NCBI GenBank assembly: GCA_026416815.1
Contig: JAOAEJ010000073.1
Span: forward strand, 38,456 to 102,455
Direction of reading: 5' to 3'
Source of the DNA: Clostridia bacterium
GTDB taxonomy: Bacteria > Bacillota > Clostridia > Acetivibrionales > DSM-2933
DNA length: 64,000 nucleotides
Made by a program: the position numbers and the translations under genes. Position 1 is the stretch's first letter; each line of letters begins with the position of its first letter. The notes beneath the pieces are model-generated. The model was given only the letters and a program-made list of their open reading frames with translations. It was not told where the DNA came from and searched no databases. Shown here one piece after another: positions 9,207-17,648 of this stretch.

Positions 9207-9404
9207 CTATTCGCCCTCTTTTTTGAATTTTTCCTTATCTTCGTGAACTTCGATAAACTCCTTAATGTTTAGTGTTCTGAATTCCTCTGTTTCGTCTATA
9301 CACCTGCCACAGTTGTCGCATCTCTTTGAATCCTCCAAATCGCACCTAACGCAGTCATCACAATCTATGCATACTCTATCATATATCTGACATTGTTCCG
9401 ACAT
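9207..9404 (-). CDS. Small Cys-rich protein, function unknown
   Basis: A 65-residue acidic protein. The ATG at 9404 is preferred over a GTG one codon earlier because AAGGGGG sits seven bases upstream. It holds nine cysteines in CxxC-type spacing (CIDCDDCVRCD and CDNCGRC among them), then an acidic and lysine-rich tail (VHEDKEKFKKEGE). The pattern suggests binding of metal, probably zinc or an iron-sulfur centre, but I do not recognise the family. It is transcribed toward the IS and away from the yneA-like gene. Strong ribosome site and codon pattern make it a real gene. Confidence 0.7.
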   Translation of the reverse strand: MSEQCQIYDRVCIDCDDCVRCDLEDSKRCDNCGRCIDETEEFRTLNIKEFIEVHEDKEKFKKEGE

Positions 9405-9587
9405 CACTGTTCCCCCTTCCTAAACTATTCTGAAAGTTATAAAGTCTATAAAAGCGCAATACTTATAGTCTCGACATTTTAATACCAATTTATACCACAT
9501 TCATAATCAGGGCCTTTCCTAACATCTGAGTTTTCAATAGCTTAGGAATGTTGTAAATATTACTGAAAGATATAGAACAGATATAGA

Positions 9588-9644
9588 ACAACCCCCTAAT
9601 CAGAAATTGCAAGTACTATATTACTCCTTCTGACAGGGGGTTGT
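9588..9644 (-). terminator. Long hairpin downstream of the yneA-like gene
   Basis: ACAACCCCCTAATCAGAA pairs with TTCTGACAGGGGGTTGT around a loop of about 22 bases. It lies 40 bp past the stop of the LysM gene and is the likely end of that transcript, although no strong T run follows on the minus strand. Confidence 0.5.
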
Positions 9645-9684
9645 CAATTTTCCTTATGTAAAATACATATTTTATACTTATAAA

Positions 9685-9972
9685 CTACTGGACGGGAATT
9701 TTCAACTCGCTACCCGCTAGTATCTTACTGTTGCTATCAAGACTATTTACTTTTTTAACATTATGTATGAATTTTCTAATATCACTATTGCCCGAATATT
9801 CACTTGCAATTTTCCACAAGGTGTCACCCTGCTTAACTTCAACTATTTCATAATGGGGTGTTTTATACCCATATACAAAACTTGCAAAGCTTGTTGTAAA
9901 AATTAGTAATAAAACCGATGTACAAAAAATAAAGAACCTTTTTGGATTTTTTAATACATACCTTTTTTTCAT
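9685..9972 (-). CDS. yneA: YneA-like SOS cell-division inhibitor with LysM domain
   Basis: A 95-residue protein with a basic N-terminus, one membrane segment (about FFIFCTSVLLLIFTTSFASF, residues 13-32) and a single LysM domain starting VEVKQGDTLWKIASEYSG. This is the architecture of Bacillus YneA, a membrane-bound protein that blocks septation during the SOS response. It is divergent from lexA, as in Bacillus, and its TTGACA-N17-TATAAT promoter has a LexA box in the spacer and another just downstream. The ribosome site is GAGGTGG before the ATG. Sequence similarity beyond the architecture is modest, so the name rests on domain order plus context. Confidence 0.8.
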   Translation of the reverse strand: MKKRYVLKNPKRFFIFCTSVLLLIFTTSFASFVYGYKTPHYEIVEVKQGDTLWKIASEYSGNSDIRKFIHNVKKVNSLDSNSKILAGSELKIPVQ

Positions 9973-9988
9973 AATGCCACCTCACACG

Positions 9989-10000
9989 GAACAAATGTTC
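9989..10000. promoter_or_regulatory. LexA box 1
   Basis: GAACAAATGTTC, a perfect GAAC-N4-GTTC site just downstream of the yneA-like gene's -10 and before its start codon. Confidence 0.9.
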
Positions 10001-10008
10001 TTATTTAA

Positions 10009-10037
10009 ATTATAAGAGAACGTGCGTTCTGTGTCAA
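10009..10037 (-). promoter_or_regulatory. Sigma-A promoter of the yneA-like gene
   Basis: TTGACA (10032-10037) and TATAAT (10009-10014) on the minus strand with a 17-bp spacer: a full consensus promoter. The spacer is filled by LexA box 2, so bound LexA would block it; strong expression is expected once LexA is cleaved. Confidence 0.92.
10018..10029. promoter_or_regulatory. LexA box 2
   Basis: GAACGTGCGTTC, a perfect site inside the spacer of the yneA-like promoter. Confidence 0.92.
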
Positions 10038-10047
10038 TATTTTTTTC

Positions 10048-10059
10048 GAACATTAGTTT
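10048..10059. promoter_or_regulatory. LexA box 3 (imperfect)
   Basis: GAACATTAGTTT matches GAAC-N4-GTTC except the last base and overlaps the -35 of the lexA promoter, as expected for weaker autoregulation. Confidence 0.75.
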
Positions 10060-10085
10060 GATTTTTTTGGAATGTATGCTATAAT
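10058..10085 (+). promoter_or_regulatory. lexA promoter
   Basis: TTGATT (10058-10063) and TATAAT (10080-10085) with a 16-bp spacer, about 85 bp upstream of lexA. LexA box 3 overlaps the -35. Confidence 0.8.
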
Positions 10086-10171
10086 ACTTAGTAAGTAGCA
10101 CATATTCTTTGCTTATTTGATATTTAAGCTTATAGCTAGATTACATATATTTTTTAATTGGGGTGTTGGTC

Positions 10172-10813
10172 ATGACAAAAAAAGTTAACGAGAAGCAGCA
10201 GGCAATACTTGACTTTGTAAATAAACAGGTTGTAGAAAAGGGATATCCCCCGTCTGTTAGAGAAATTTGCAGCGCAGTGGGCTTTAAGTCTACCTCTACC
10301 GTACATGCTTACCTTGAAAAGCTTGAAAAAAGCGGGCTAATTCATAAGGACCCTACCAAGCCAAGAGCACTAAAGGTAGTAGGCGAATCTAAGAGTGATT
10401 CATTTAAGGCAAATGAAAGTTATTATGCCAGAAGGGAGCTAGTGGATGTTCCTATCGTTGGTAAGGTTACCGCAGGACAGCCCATATTGGCAGTAGAAAA
10501 TATTGAAGATACCTTTCCGCTTCCTGTAGATTTCGTACAAAACTCTACCGCCTTTATGCTAAGAATCCAGGGAGACAGTATGATTGAAGCAGGAATTTTT
10601 GATAAGGATTTTGTACTGGTCAAACAACAATCCACGGCGAGCAACGGCGATATTGTTGTCGCACTATTGGGTGAAGAAGCCACAGTTAAAACCTTTTATA
10701 GAGAAAAAGACCATGTAAGGCTACAACCCCAGAATCAATATCTGGACCCGATAATTGTAAAAGATAATATAACTATCCTGGGTAAAATAATTGGAGTATT
10801 CAGAAAACTCTAG
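10172..10813 (+). CDS. lexA: LexA, SOS-response repressor
   Basis: LexA represses DNA-damage genes and cleaves itself when RecA filaments form. The start is the ATG at 10172, eight bases after GGGG; GTG and TTG codons upstream overlap the ribosome site. The 213-residue protein has a winged helix domain ([33 protein letters not shown]), the Ala-Gly cleavage site in [10 protein letters not shown], the catalytic Ser in [10 protein letters not shown] and the catalytic Lys in [10 protein letters not shown]. All catalytic parts are present. It is divergent from the yneA-like gene and convergent with hfq across a shared terminator. The promoter carries a weak LexA box, so it is autoregulated. Confidence 0.97.
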   Translation: MTKKVNEKQQAILDFVNKQVVEKGYPPSVREICSAVGFKSTSTVHAYLEKLEKSGLIHKDPTKPRALKVVGESKSDSFKANESYYARRELVDVPIVGKVTAGQPILAVENIEDTFPLPVDFVQNSTAFMLRIQGDSMIEAGIFDKDFVLVKQQSTASNGDIVVALLGEEATVKTFYREKDHVRLQPQNQYLDPIIVKDNITILGKIIGVFRKL

Positions 10814-10820
10814 ATAAAAA

Positions 10821-10851
10821 AATAGAACCGCGGTTGCGGTTCTATTTTTTT
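10821..10851. terminator. Bidirectional terminator between lexA and hfq
   Basis: AATAGAACCGC and GCGGTTCTATT form a perfect 11-bp stem with a GGTT loop, with A and T runs on both sides, serving both convergent genes. Confidence 0.93.
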
Positions 10852-10859
10852 ATGTATCT

Positions 10860-11108
10860 TTATTGTTGTTCTCTATTATTATCATTGAATATTAAATTTA
10901 CTATTTTCATTGGGCTTATAGTAGAAATTGCATGTTTGTAAACTAATTGCTGTCTGCCTTCACTATCAAGCACAACTGTAAAGTTATCAAAACCCTTTAC
11001 AAATCCTTTCAGCTGGAATCCATTAGTCAAGTAAATTGTAACAGCTATATGCTCTTTTCTTACTTGATTCAAAAAAACATCCTGTAAATTAATAGTATTC
11101 TTAACCAC
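10860..11108 (-). CDS. hfq: RNA chaperone Hfq
   Basis: Hfq hexamers bind small RNAs and mRNAs. The 82-residue product shows the Sm1 motif ([20 protein letters not shown] and [19 protein letters not shown]) and the Sm2 YKHAIS motif that forms the proximal RNA site. It starts at a GTG six bases after AGGAGG. It is the last gene of the miaB-ricA-mutS-mutL-miaA-hfq run; miaA-hfq adjacency is ancient. The C-terminal tail is short, as in other Firmicutes. Confidence 0.96.
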   Translation of the reverse strand: MVKNTINLQDVFLNQVRKEHIAVTIYLTNGFQLKGFVKGFDNFTVVLDSEGRQQLVYKHAISTISPMKIVNLIFNDNNREQQ

Positions 11109-11228
11109 AAAAATCCTCCTCTGTATTTCTCATTTATATAGATATAAAACGTATATTATAACATCATCTTATTACATCTCATATTCTACAAGAAAATTCC
11201 AGATGATGCAATACAATTTTATATTTTA

Positions 11229-12191
11229 CTATAGTTTAGTGTCTACTGCCAGAATTATTTTTCTTTTTCTTTGAATATACTCAAAAATATACTCCAATAT
11301 CTGACTTTCATTGTTAAACTCATCGGTATTTACCCAAAAAACATTCTCAAGTCTCTTAAACCAGGTTATTTGCCTTTTTGCATAGTGTCTTGTACCAATT
11401 TTTATCTGATAAACAGCTTCATCAATGGAAATCTCACCTCTAAGATACGCCAAAATTTCTTTGTAGCCTATGCCCTGCATTGCTACATGGCTTTTATCAT
11501 AACCCAGCTCCATGAGTTTTTTGACTTCGTCTACAAGCCCTTTTTCAACCATCAGGTCAACTCGTTTATTTATCCTATCGTACAGCTTTTCCCTATCCAT
11601 TGTCAACCCTATGAGAATAAAATTATATTTTGGAGGAATCTGTCTGGAATTTTGCTGATGATATGAAATAGGCTTTTTGGTATATTCGTAAACCTCAATA
11701 GCCCTGATCACCCTCTTTACATTGTTGGGGTGAATGCTATCTGCTGCCTCCGGATCGATTTCTCTCAGCCTTGCATGGAGATAGTCATTCCCCTTCTCTT
11801 CAGCTTCCTTTTTAAGTCTTTCCCGCAGCTCCCAATCGCTTATAGTTTCGGAAAAATTGATATTGTACACTAAAGAGTTTACATATAGTCCCGTCCCTCC
11901 TGCAACTATGGGTACTTTATCCGCTGCGATTATTTGTTCTATATATTCTGTGGCTGTTTCCTGGAATCTAGCAACATTAAACTCCTCATCAGGATAGACT
12001 TCATCTATTAAATAGTGCTTTATGCCTTGCATTTCTTCTTTATCGGGTTTTGCTGTCCCTATATCCATGTATTTGTAAATTTGCATTGAATCAGCGGAGA
12101 TAATGTCTCCACCGATTTTTTTAGCAAGCTCTACCGATAGTTTTGTTTTTCCTGAAGCAGTAGGGCCAATTAAAACAATTACGTCTTGCAT
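11229..12191 (-). CDS. miaA: tRNA dimethylallyltransferase MiaA
   Basis: MiaA transfers a dimethylallyl group to N6 of A37 in tRNAs that read UNN codons; MiaB, also in this run, then methylthiolates the product. The N-terminal P-loop is IGPTASGKTKLSVELAK, followed by DSMQIYKYMDIGTAKP and the IVAGGTGLYVNSLVY segment that lines the tRNA tunnel. At 320 residues it is normal. A GAGGT ribosome site precedes the ATG; mutL ends seven bases upstream, so the genes are co-transcribed. Confidence 0.96.
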   Translation of the reverse strand: MQDVIVLIGPTASGKTKLSVELAKKIGGDIISADSMQIYKYMDIGTAKPDKEEMQGIKHYLIDEVYPDEEFNVARFQETATEYIEQIIAADKVPIVAGGTGLYVNSLVYNINFSETISDWELRERLKKEAEEKGNDYLHARLREIDPEAADSIHPNNVKRVIRAIEVYEYTKKPISYHQQNSRQIPPKYNFILIGLTMDREKLYDRINKRVDLMVEKGLVDEVKKLMELGYDKSHVAMQGIGYKEILAYLRGEISIDEAVYQIKIGTRHYAKRQITWFKRLENVFWVNTDEFNNESQILEYIFEYIQRKRKIILAVDTKL

Positions 12192-12198
12192 AGATACC

Positions 12199-14277
12199 TC
12201 ACACTATTCTTTTAAACTTTTTCTCTAGTTCATATTTCGAAATTCTTACTATTGTAGGTCTACCATGAGGACAAGTGTACGGATTTTCCATTTTTGAAAG
12301 TTCATCCATTATGCCCTTAATTTCAATTTCACTAAGCCTTTTATTTGCTTTTACTGCTGCCTTGCATGCTATTGTATATAGTGTCTCATCCGCAATTATT
12401 GAATAGTCCGACTTACCGGAATTCAAAATGCTGTCTATTACTTCCATGAACACTTCCCTAATTGATGTATCGTCAATCAGACTAGGCACCGCTCGAAGTA
12501 TAACAGAATTATTCCCAAATTCATCATATACAAAACCCATTTTATTAAAAAATTCTTTTCTCTCATCCAACAGCTTTAGTTCTTGATGTGTAAGTTCAAC
12601 AACAACCGGAGCAATCAAATACTGTGATAGGGATTCGTTGTTGCTGTATTTATTTTTTATTTGCTCATACATAATTCTCTCGTGGGCTGCATGCTGATCA
12701 ATCAGCATTAATTCATCATTGTGCTGTAGAAGTATATAAGTAGAAAAAGCTTGTCCGATTACTTTGGTATTTTCAAACAGGTTTTCAGCTTCCCCCTTAT
12801 TAGCTTCCTCTTGCCCATAGTAGCTCTCTGCCTCTTTGATTACCTTTTTTTCAACTTCCTTTACCTCTTCTTTTACCGCTACTACTTCTTCCTTTTGCGA
12901 ATCTGCCTGTTTAAATTCCTCAACTTTTAACATAGGAAGTTTAACGCCCTCATCTTCCGATGTTAACTGCGGTAAATTGATTGTAATAGGTTTTGTTACC
13001 ATTCCCGTTACAATCTTTGCTTGAGAAGTAGCAACAGGCTGTACATTCTCAATTTTACCTATATTATTTTCTTTATCTTGTTGTTTTTTATTCTTTAAAT
13101 CGTTATAAATTTCAACAGCAGGTTCTTCCCTATTAACAAGTATATTCTCTTTTTTAAAAGTATCCCTTACAAAAGAAGTACCAACGTTATTTAGGTTTTG
13201 CTGTGTGTAAACAGGTTTTGAAGCTTCATCTCCTTTAAACTTAAAAGGGTTTTTGTCACGATCCTTTAGCTGGACAGGATTGAATAGAGGCCTACCCATT
13301 AAAGCATTACTGACTGCATGATACACACTTCTGAAGATGTCCTGCTCCTCGGAAAATCTAACCTCCATCTTTGCTGGATGGACATTAACATCTACCAGTA
13401 AGGGGTTTATCTCCAAGTTTAATATTATAAAAGGAAATTTGTTTTTTAGCAGGAAAGTTTTATAAGCTTCATCTATTGCAGAACTTATAATCTTGCTTTT
13501 AATATACCTTTTGTTTATATAAATTGACTGCTGGGTTCTTGTTGCCCTGGCTATCTCAGGCTTTCCCGCATAACCTGTTATTTTTATTTTATTATCGGCA
13601 TAGTTTATTTCATTGACTCCTCTTGCAGTATCCTTTCCATAAATGCTGAAAATGGTGCTTAGAAGATCATTGTTGCCGGGAGTATGAACTATAGTAGTAT
13701 TATTGCTTGTCAGCTTAAAAGAAATCTGAGGGTTACCCAAAGCTATACGGCTTATGGCGTCGGATATATATCCTGCTTCGGTACTGTCCTTTTTAAGGAA
13801 TTTAAACCTTGCAGGGGTGTTGAAAAACAAATTCCTCACAACGAAGGTTGTCCCCACAGGACACCCTATCTGTCTTACATCCTTGACAGCTCCACCCTGT
13901 ATTTTTATATAGGTTCCGTGGGGGTTTTTTTGCACCCTTGTAGTCAACTCAACCGTCGATACAGAGGCTATGCTGGCTAGAGCCTCCCCACGGAATCCCA
14001 TTGTCGCTATGGATTCCAAATCATCGGCCTTTCTTATCTTACTGGTAGCATGTCTCTCAAAAGCTATCTCTACATCATCGTCATCTATTCCCGAACCGTT
14101 ATCCGTTACTTTAATGTAAGATACACCACCATTTTTTATTTCTACCGAAATACTGCTGGAGCCGGCGTCAATAGAGTTTTCAACCATCTCTTTAACTACC
14201 GAAGAAGGCCTTTCCACAACCTCCCCAGCCGCTATTTTGTTAGCTGTATTCTCATCGAGTATTACAATTTTACCCAT
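12199..14277 (-). CDS. mutL: DNA mismatch repair protein MutL
   Basis: MutL couples MutS mismatch recognition to strand removal. The N-terminal GHKL ATPase is clear (IAAGEVVERPSSVVKEMVEN, then DNGSGI and RGEALASI), followed by a charged, low-complexity linker (about 340-500) and a C-terminal dimerisation domain. DQHAAHERIMYE near residue 525 is the metal-binding endonuclease motif DQHA-X2-E-X4-E, and CPHGRPT is its partner motif, so this MutL should nick DNA, as in bacteria without MutH. The start is two bases from the end of mutS, with its ribosome site (GAAAGGG) inside mutS. Confidence 0.97.
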   Translation of the reverse strand: MGKIVILDENTANKIAAGEVVERPSSVVKEMVENSIDAGSSSISVEIKNGGVSYIKVTDNGSGIDDDDVEIAFERHATSKIRKADDLESIATMGFRGEALASIASVSTVELTTRVQKNPHGTYIKIQGGAVKDVRQIGCPVGTTFVVRNLFFNTPARFKFLKKDSTEAGYISDAISRIALGNPQISFKLTSNNTTIVHTPGNNDLLSTIFSIYGKDTARGVNEINYADNKIKITGYAGKPEIARATRTQQSIYINKRYIKSKIISSAIDEAYKTFLLKNKFPFIILNLEINPLLVDVNVHPAKMEVRFSEEQDIFRSVYHAVSNALMGRPLFNPVQLKDRDKNPFKFKGDEASKPVYTQQNLNNVGTSFVRDTFKKENILVNREEPAVEIYNDLKNKKQQDKENNIGKIENVQPVATSQAKIVTGMVTKPITINLPQLTSEDEGVKLPMLKVEEFKQADSQKEEVVAVKEEVKEVEKKVIKEAESYYGQEEANKGEAENLFENTKVIGQAFSTYILLQHNDELMLIDQHAAHERIMYEQIKNKYSNNESLSQYLIAPVVVELTHQELKLLDERKEFFNKMGFVYDEFGNNSVILRAVPSLIDDTSIREVFMEVIDSILNSGKSDYSIIADETLYTIACKAAVKANKRLSEIEIKGIMDELSKMENPYTCPHGRPTIVRISKYELEKKFKRIV

Positions 14278-14279
14278 AG

Positions 14280-16901
14280 CTACCCTTTCTTAATTTTTTG
14301 CTGAAGCTTATACAATACATTTATTGCTTCTAGAGGTGTTAATGTGGTTATATCAATACTTTTCAGTTCTTCAACAATTTCATCCCTAGTCTGTACAGCA
14401 CTTGCAAAAGCGAAGATGTCCACTTGCCCGTCTATCGGCATTTTGGATTTTTTCACCCTGGCTTCCCTTTTGCTTATATCCGCGTCTTCCAGCTCTTTGA
14501 GTATCTCTTTAGCTCTGTCAATAACAGTCTGTGGAACTCCAGCAAGCCTTGCCACCTCTATACCGTAGCTGTCATCGGCTCCGCCTCTGATAATTTTTCT
14601 CAGGAATATTATATCCTCGCCCTTTTCCTGTACCGATATACAGTAATTCTTAATTCCGGTTAGCTTGCCCTCCAGTTCGGTCAGTTCGTGATAATGGGTT
14701 GCAAATAGTGTCCTACATCCAAGCTTTCTTGTATCGCTTATAAACTCTATAACCGACCAGGCTATGCTCAATCCGTCATAGGTGCTTGTCCCTCTGCCTA
14801 TTTCATCAAGAATCAGCAGGCTTTTAGCTGTAGCATTACTAAGTATATTAGCCACTTCAGACATCTCAACCATAAAGGTACTTTGACCCGCTGCCAAATC
14901 ATCGGATGCCCCGACTCTGGTAAATATCCTGTCTATTATGCCTATTCTTGCACTTTTAGCAGGGACAAAACTTCCTATCTGAGCCATTAGGGCAATTAAT
15001 GCCACTTGACGCATATAGGTAGATTTTCCCGCCATGTTGGGACCTGTTATAACTGCCAGCCTGTTCTCATTCATATCAAGCATGGTATCATTGGGTACAA
15101 AGCTGCTCCCGTCAATCATTTTTTCCACTACGGGATGTCTGCCGTCTACAATGCTGATTTCGCCTCCTGCAGTCATCTCGGGCATGCAGTAGTTCTCTCT
15201 ATCGGCAATTTCCGCTAGTGAACAAATAACATCTATTTCTGCAACACTTCTGGCTGTATCCTTTATCCTGTTTATCTCTAGAGCAATTTTATTCTTTATA
15301 TCAAGAAATACTTGATACTCTAAATTGATTAACTTCTCCTCAGCTCCAAGTACAGTATCCTCTATTTCCTTTAATTCCTGGGTAATGTATCTCTCGCAGT
15401 TGGCAAGAGTCTGCTTTCTTATATAGGTCTCAGGAACCTGTGAAAAATAGGATTTCGTAACTTCTAAGTAGTAACCGAACACCTTATTAAAACCTACTTT
15501 AAGGTTTTTAATGCCGGTTTTTTCTCTTTCGGAGCTTTCCAGAGCTGCTATCCAGTTCTTACCGTCTACAGTAGCACTTCTCAACCGATCAACTTCTTCA
15601 TTGTAGCCTGTCTTAATTATTCCGCCCTCTTTTACCGATACAGGAGGCTCATCCATTATTGAGCTTTCTATAATCCGGTATATGTCCTCAAGGCTGTCCA
15701 GCTGCCGGTAGTTTTTTGCGTTCAGTCCTGCGTCACAATCTTTTAGCAATTCTTTTATATAAGGAATCTGTCCGATAGAGTTTTTGAGTGAGACCAATTC
15801 TCTACAGTTCACACTTCCTAATACTACTTTGGACATTAAGCGCTCTATATCGTAAACCCTTTTTAAAAGTTCTCTAAGCTCTACGCGAACCATAAACTTA
15901 TCTTTAAATTCACCTACAGCCTCCAGCCTCTCTTGTATATCGCTCAAATTAATGAGAGGCTGTTCTATCCACTTCCTTATGGTTCTGCTTCCCATGGAAG
16001 TCATTGTCCTATCCAGTACCCAGAGTAACGAACCCTTTCTCGCCTTTTCTCTCATTGTTTCGGTAAGCTCGAGGTTTCTCCTTGTAGATATGTCCAATAC
16101 CATAAACTCTTCGATTTTATACGAAGTTATATGCTGAATATGACTCAAGTTAGCTTTTTGGGTTTGCTCAAGGTATTCCACCAAAGCACCTGCTGCGTTT
16201 ACCGATAAATCGAACTGGTTGTGTAAAATTTCACAATCCCCAAACTGTTTTTCTAAACGTACTATAGCATTTTGCTGTTGGTAATAACTATCGTCAAAGC
16301 ATGAGATATATGCATTAAACCTTTTCTTTAGGGCATCCACCAATTGATTGTCATTGTAAAAATCGCTGTTTACTATTATCTCGGAGGGTGAGAACTTGGC
16401 AATCTCATCGGTAAGCTTACTTATAGTGTTACCCCAGTTTATGCATGTCGCCGTGAAATCCCCGGTAGATACATCAACTGATGCTATTCCGAAGAAGTAC
16501 TTGCTTTTATAGATGGATAAAAGATAATTATTTTTTCTTTCATCCAACATAGCTGAATCGGTAACAGTACCGGGAGTTACTACTTTTATTACCTCTCTTT
16601 TTACTATGCCCTTTGCAAGAGCAGGGTCTTCAACCTGCTCACATATTGCCACCTTATATCCTTTGTTTATGAGTCGTGCTATATATGAATCGGCAGAGTG
16701 AAAGGGAACCCCACACATAGGAGCCCTTTCACTCATACCGCAATCTCTTCCTGTAAGAGTTATTTCCAGTTCTTTGGACGCAACCTCTGCATCCTTTAGA
16801 AACATTTCGTAAAAGTCACCAAGTCTGAAAAAAAGGATACAGTCCTTGTACTGCTCCTTGATATCCAGAAACTGCTGCATCATTGGTGTTAAAGTAGCCA
16901 T
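14280..16901 (-). CDS. mutS: DNA mismatch repair protein MutS
   Basis: MutS recognises mismatches. The N-terminus has the mismatch-wedge motif CILFFRLGDFYEMF with the intercalating Phe and its Glu partner. The C-terminal ATPase holds GPNMAGKSTYMRQ (Walker A, about residue 620), LLILDEIGRGTSTYDG (Walker B) and ATHYHEL. At 873 residues it is a full-length MutS1. A GTGAGG site lies upstream of the ATG at 16901. It is tightly linked to mutL. Upstream, a 97-bp palindromic repeat separates it from ricA. Confidence 0.97.
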   Translation of the reverse strand: MATLTPMMQQFLDIKEQYKDCILFFRLGDFYEMFLKDAEVASKELEITLTGRDCGMSERAPMCGVPFHSADSYIARLINKGYKVAICEQVEDPALAKGIVKREVIKVVTPGTVTDSAMLDERKNNYLLSIYKSKYFFGIASVDVSTGDFTATCINWGNTISKLTDEIAKFSPSEIIVNSDFYNDNQLVDALKKRFNAYISCFDDSYYQQQNAIVRLEKQFGDCEILHNQFDLSVNAAGALVEYLEQTQKANLSHIQHITSYKIEEFMVLDISTRRNLELTETMREKARKGSLLWVLDRTMTSMGSRTIRKWIEQPLINLSDIQERLEAVGEFKDKFMVRVELRELLKRVYDIERLMSKVVLGSVNCRELVSLKNSIGQIPYIKELLKDCDAGLNAKNYRQLDSLEDIYRIIESSIMDEPPVSVKEGGIIKTGYNEEVDRLRSATVDGKNWIAALESSEREKTGIKNLKVGFNKVFGYYLEVTKSYFSQVPETYIRKQTLANCERYITQELKEIEDTVLGAEEKLINLEYQVFLDIKNKIALEINRIKDTARSVAEIDVICSLAEIADRENYCMPEMTAGGEISIVDGRHPVVEKMIDGSSFVPNDTMLDMNENRLAVITGPNMAGKSTYMRQVALIALMAQIGSFVPAKSARIGIIDRIFTRVGASDDLAAGQSTFMVEMSEVANILSNATAKSLLILDEIGRGTSTYDGLSIAWSVIEFISDTRKLGCRTLFATHYHELTELEGKLTGIKNYCISVQEKGEDIIFLRKIIRGGADDSYGIEVARLAGVPQTVIDRAKEILKELEDADISKREARVKKSKMPIDGQVDIFAFASAVQTRDEIVEELKSIDITTLTPLEAINVLYKLQQKIKKG

Positions 16902-16939
16902 CTGTACTTACCTCACTTCATGGATTTAGTATACATATA

Positions 16940-17036
16940 GATAGTTTAGGTTGAAAGTGATTTTTCCAACTAGGAAACCATCACTTGCCACAGGTGTTTC
17001 GCTAGCTGGAAATCACTAGGTTCAACCTAAACTATC
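16940..17036. repeat. Palindromic intergenic repeat, copy A
   Basis: A 97-bp near-palindrome between ricA and mutS. Outer arm GATAGTTTAGGTTGAA is exactly mirrored by TTCAACCTAAACTATC; the inner arm AGTGATTTTT...CCAACTAG mirrors CTAGCTGGAAATCACT with small indels. The centre holds a smaller hairpin, CACTTG facing CAGGTG. It is close in sequence to copy B (55489) and shares arms with copy C (38696). Confidence 0.88.
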
Positions 17037-17041
17037 TGTAC

Positions 17042-17428
17042 TTATTGACCGCAGCCTCCACCGCAAGAACCGCATTTATTGGGCGAACATGGCTCTTCAC
17101 CGGTGATTGCGAATATCATAACATCGTTTATCTGTTTCATGAATCTATCAAATGCAGTTTTCGATTCGAGATAGAATCTCGTCACTTCATAGTTATTTAT
17201 TTCATCTTGCTTTGAAAGAAGTCTTTCTTTTACATCATCTATTGTTTCCTTGGGCTTGTTTTCCTTTGTTGCTCTTACCATCTCTATTTGAAGCATCTTA
17301 TATTCATTCATCAGTGTTTTTGACTTATCATCCGCCTCTATTGCAGCTTCAGATTTTTTATAGTTTGACATTTGTTCCGATTGTGCAATCATTTTTCCCA
17401 ATTCTTTTGCCTTCTCAAATATGTCCAT
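17042..17428 (-). CDS. ricA: RicA/YmcA-like protein of the YlbF family
   Basis: In Bacillus, RicA (YmcA) with RicF and RicT forms an Fe-S complex that promotes RNase Y-dependent mRNA processing and development. The 128-residue product has the alpha-helical YlbF fold (EKAKELGKMIAQSEQMSNYK, then DDVKERLLSKQDEI) and a C-terminal Cys-rich tail, EEPCSPNKCGSCGGGCGQ, of the kind that ligates the 4Fe-4S cluster. The ATG at 17428 is chosen because AAAGGAG lies six bases upstream; a longer frame has no ribosome site. It lies between miaB and mutS, as in Bacillus, which supports RicA over RicF. RNase Y is also encoded in this window. Confidence 0.82.
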   Translation of the reverse strand: MDIFEKAKELGKMIAQSEQMSNYKKSEAAIEADDKSKTLMNEYKMLQIEMVRATKENKPKETIDDVKERLLSKQDEINNYEVTRFYLESKTAFDRFMKQINDVMIFAITGEEPCSPNKCGSCGGGCGQ

Positions 17429-17575
17429 GATATACTCCTTTGAATTATAAATATTATCTATATCAACCACATGTAATTTTATCATATATTTAAGAAAAAA
17501 TCACAAAAAACACTTTAATATATTATCCTTTTATGTCAGGTAGATTATACCACAATATCTAAAAAGCATACTAAA

Positions 17576-17625
17576 AAACCGATTATCTAATAAACGTCTA
17601 AAACTCACCAATAGATAACCGGTTT
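17576..17625 (-). terminator. Terminator after miaB
   Basis: AAACCGGTTATCTA and TAGATAATCGGTTT pair over 14 positions with one mismatch around a 22-base loop and end in TTTTTT on the minus strand. It may separate miaB from ricA or allow partial readthrough. Confidence 0.8.
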
Positions 17626-17648
17626 AATAAAGTTAAATATATATACGT

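Noticed and set aside
9560..9590. Short direct repeat of GATATAGAACA
   Set aside because: Two copies only, AT-rich and next to a terminator; not a repeat array.
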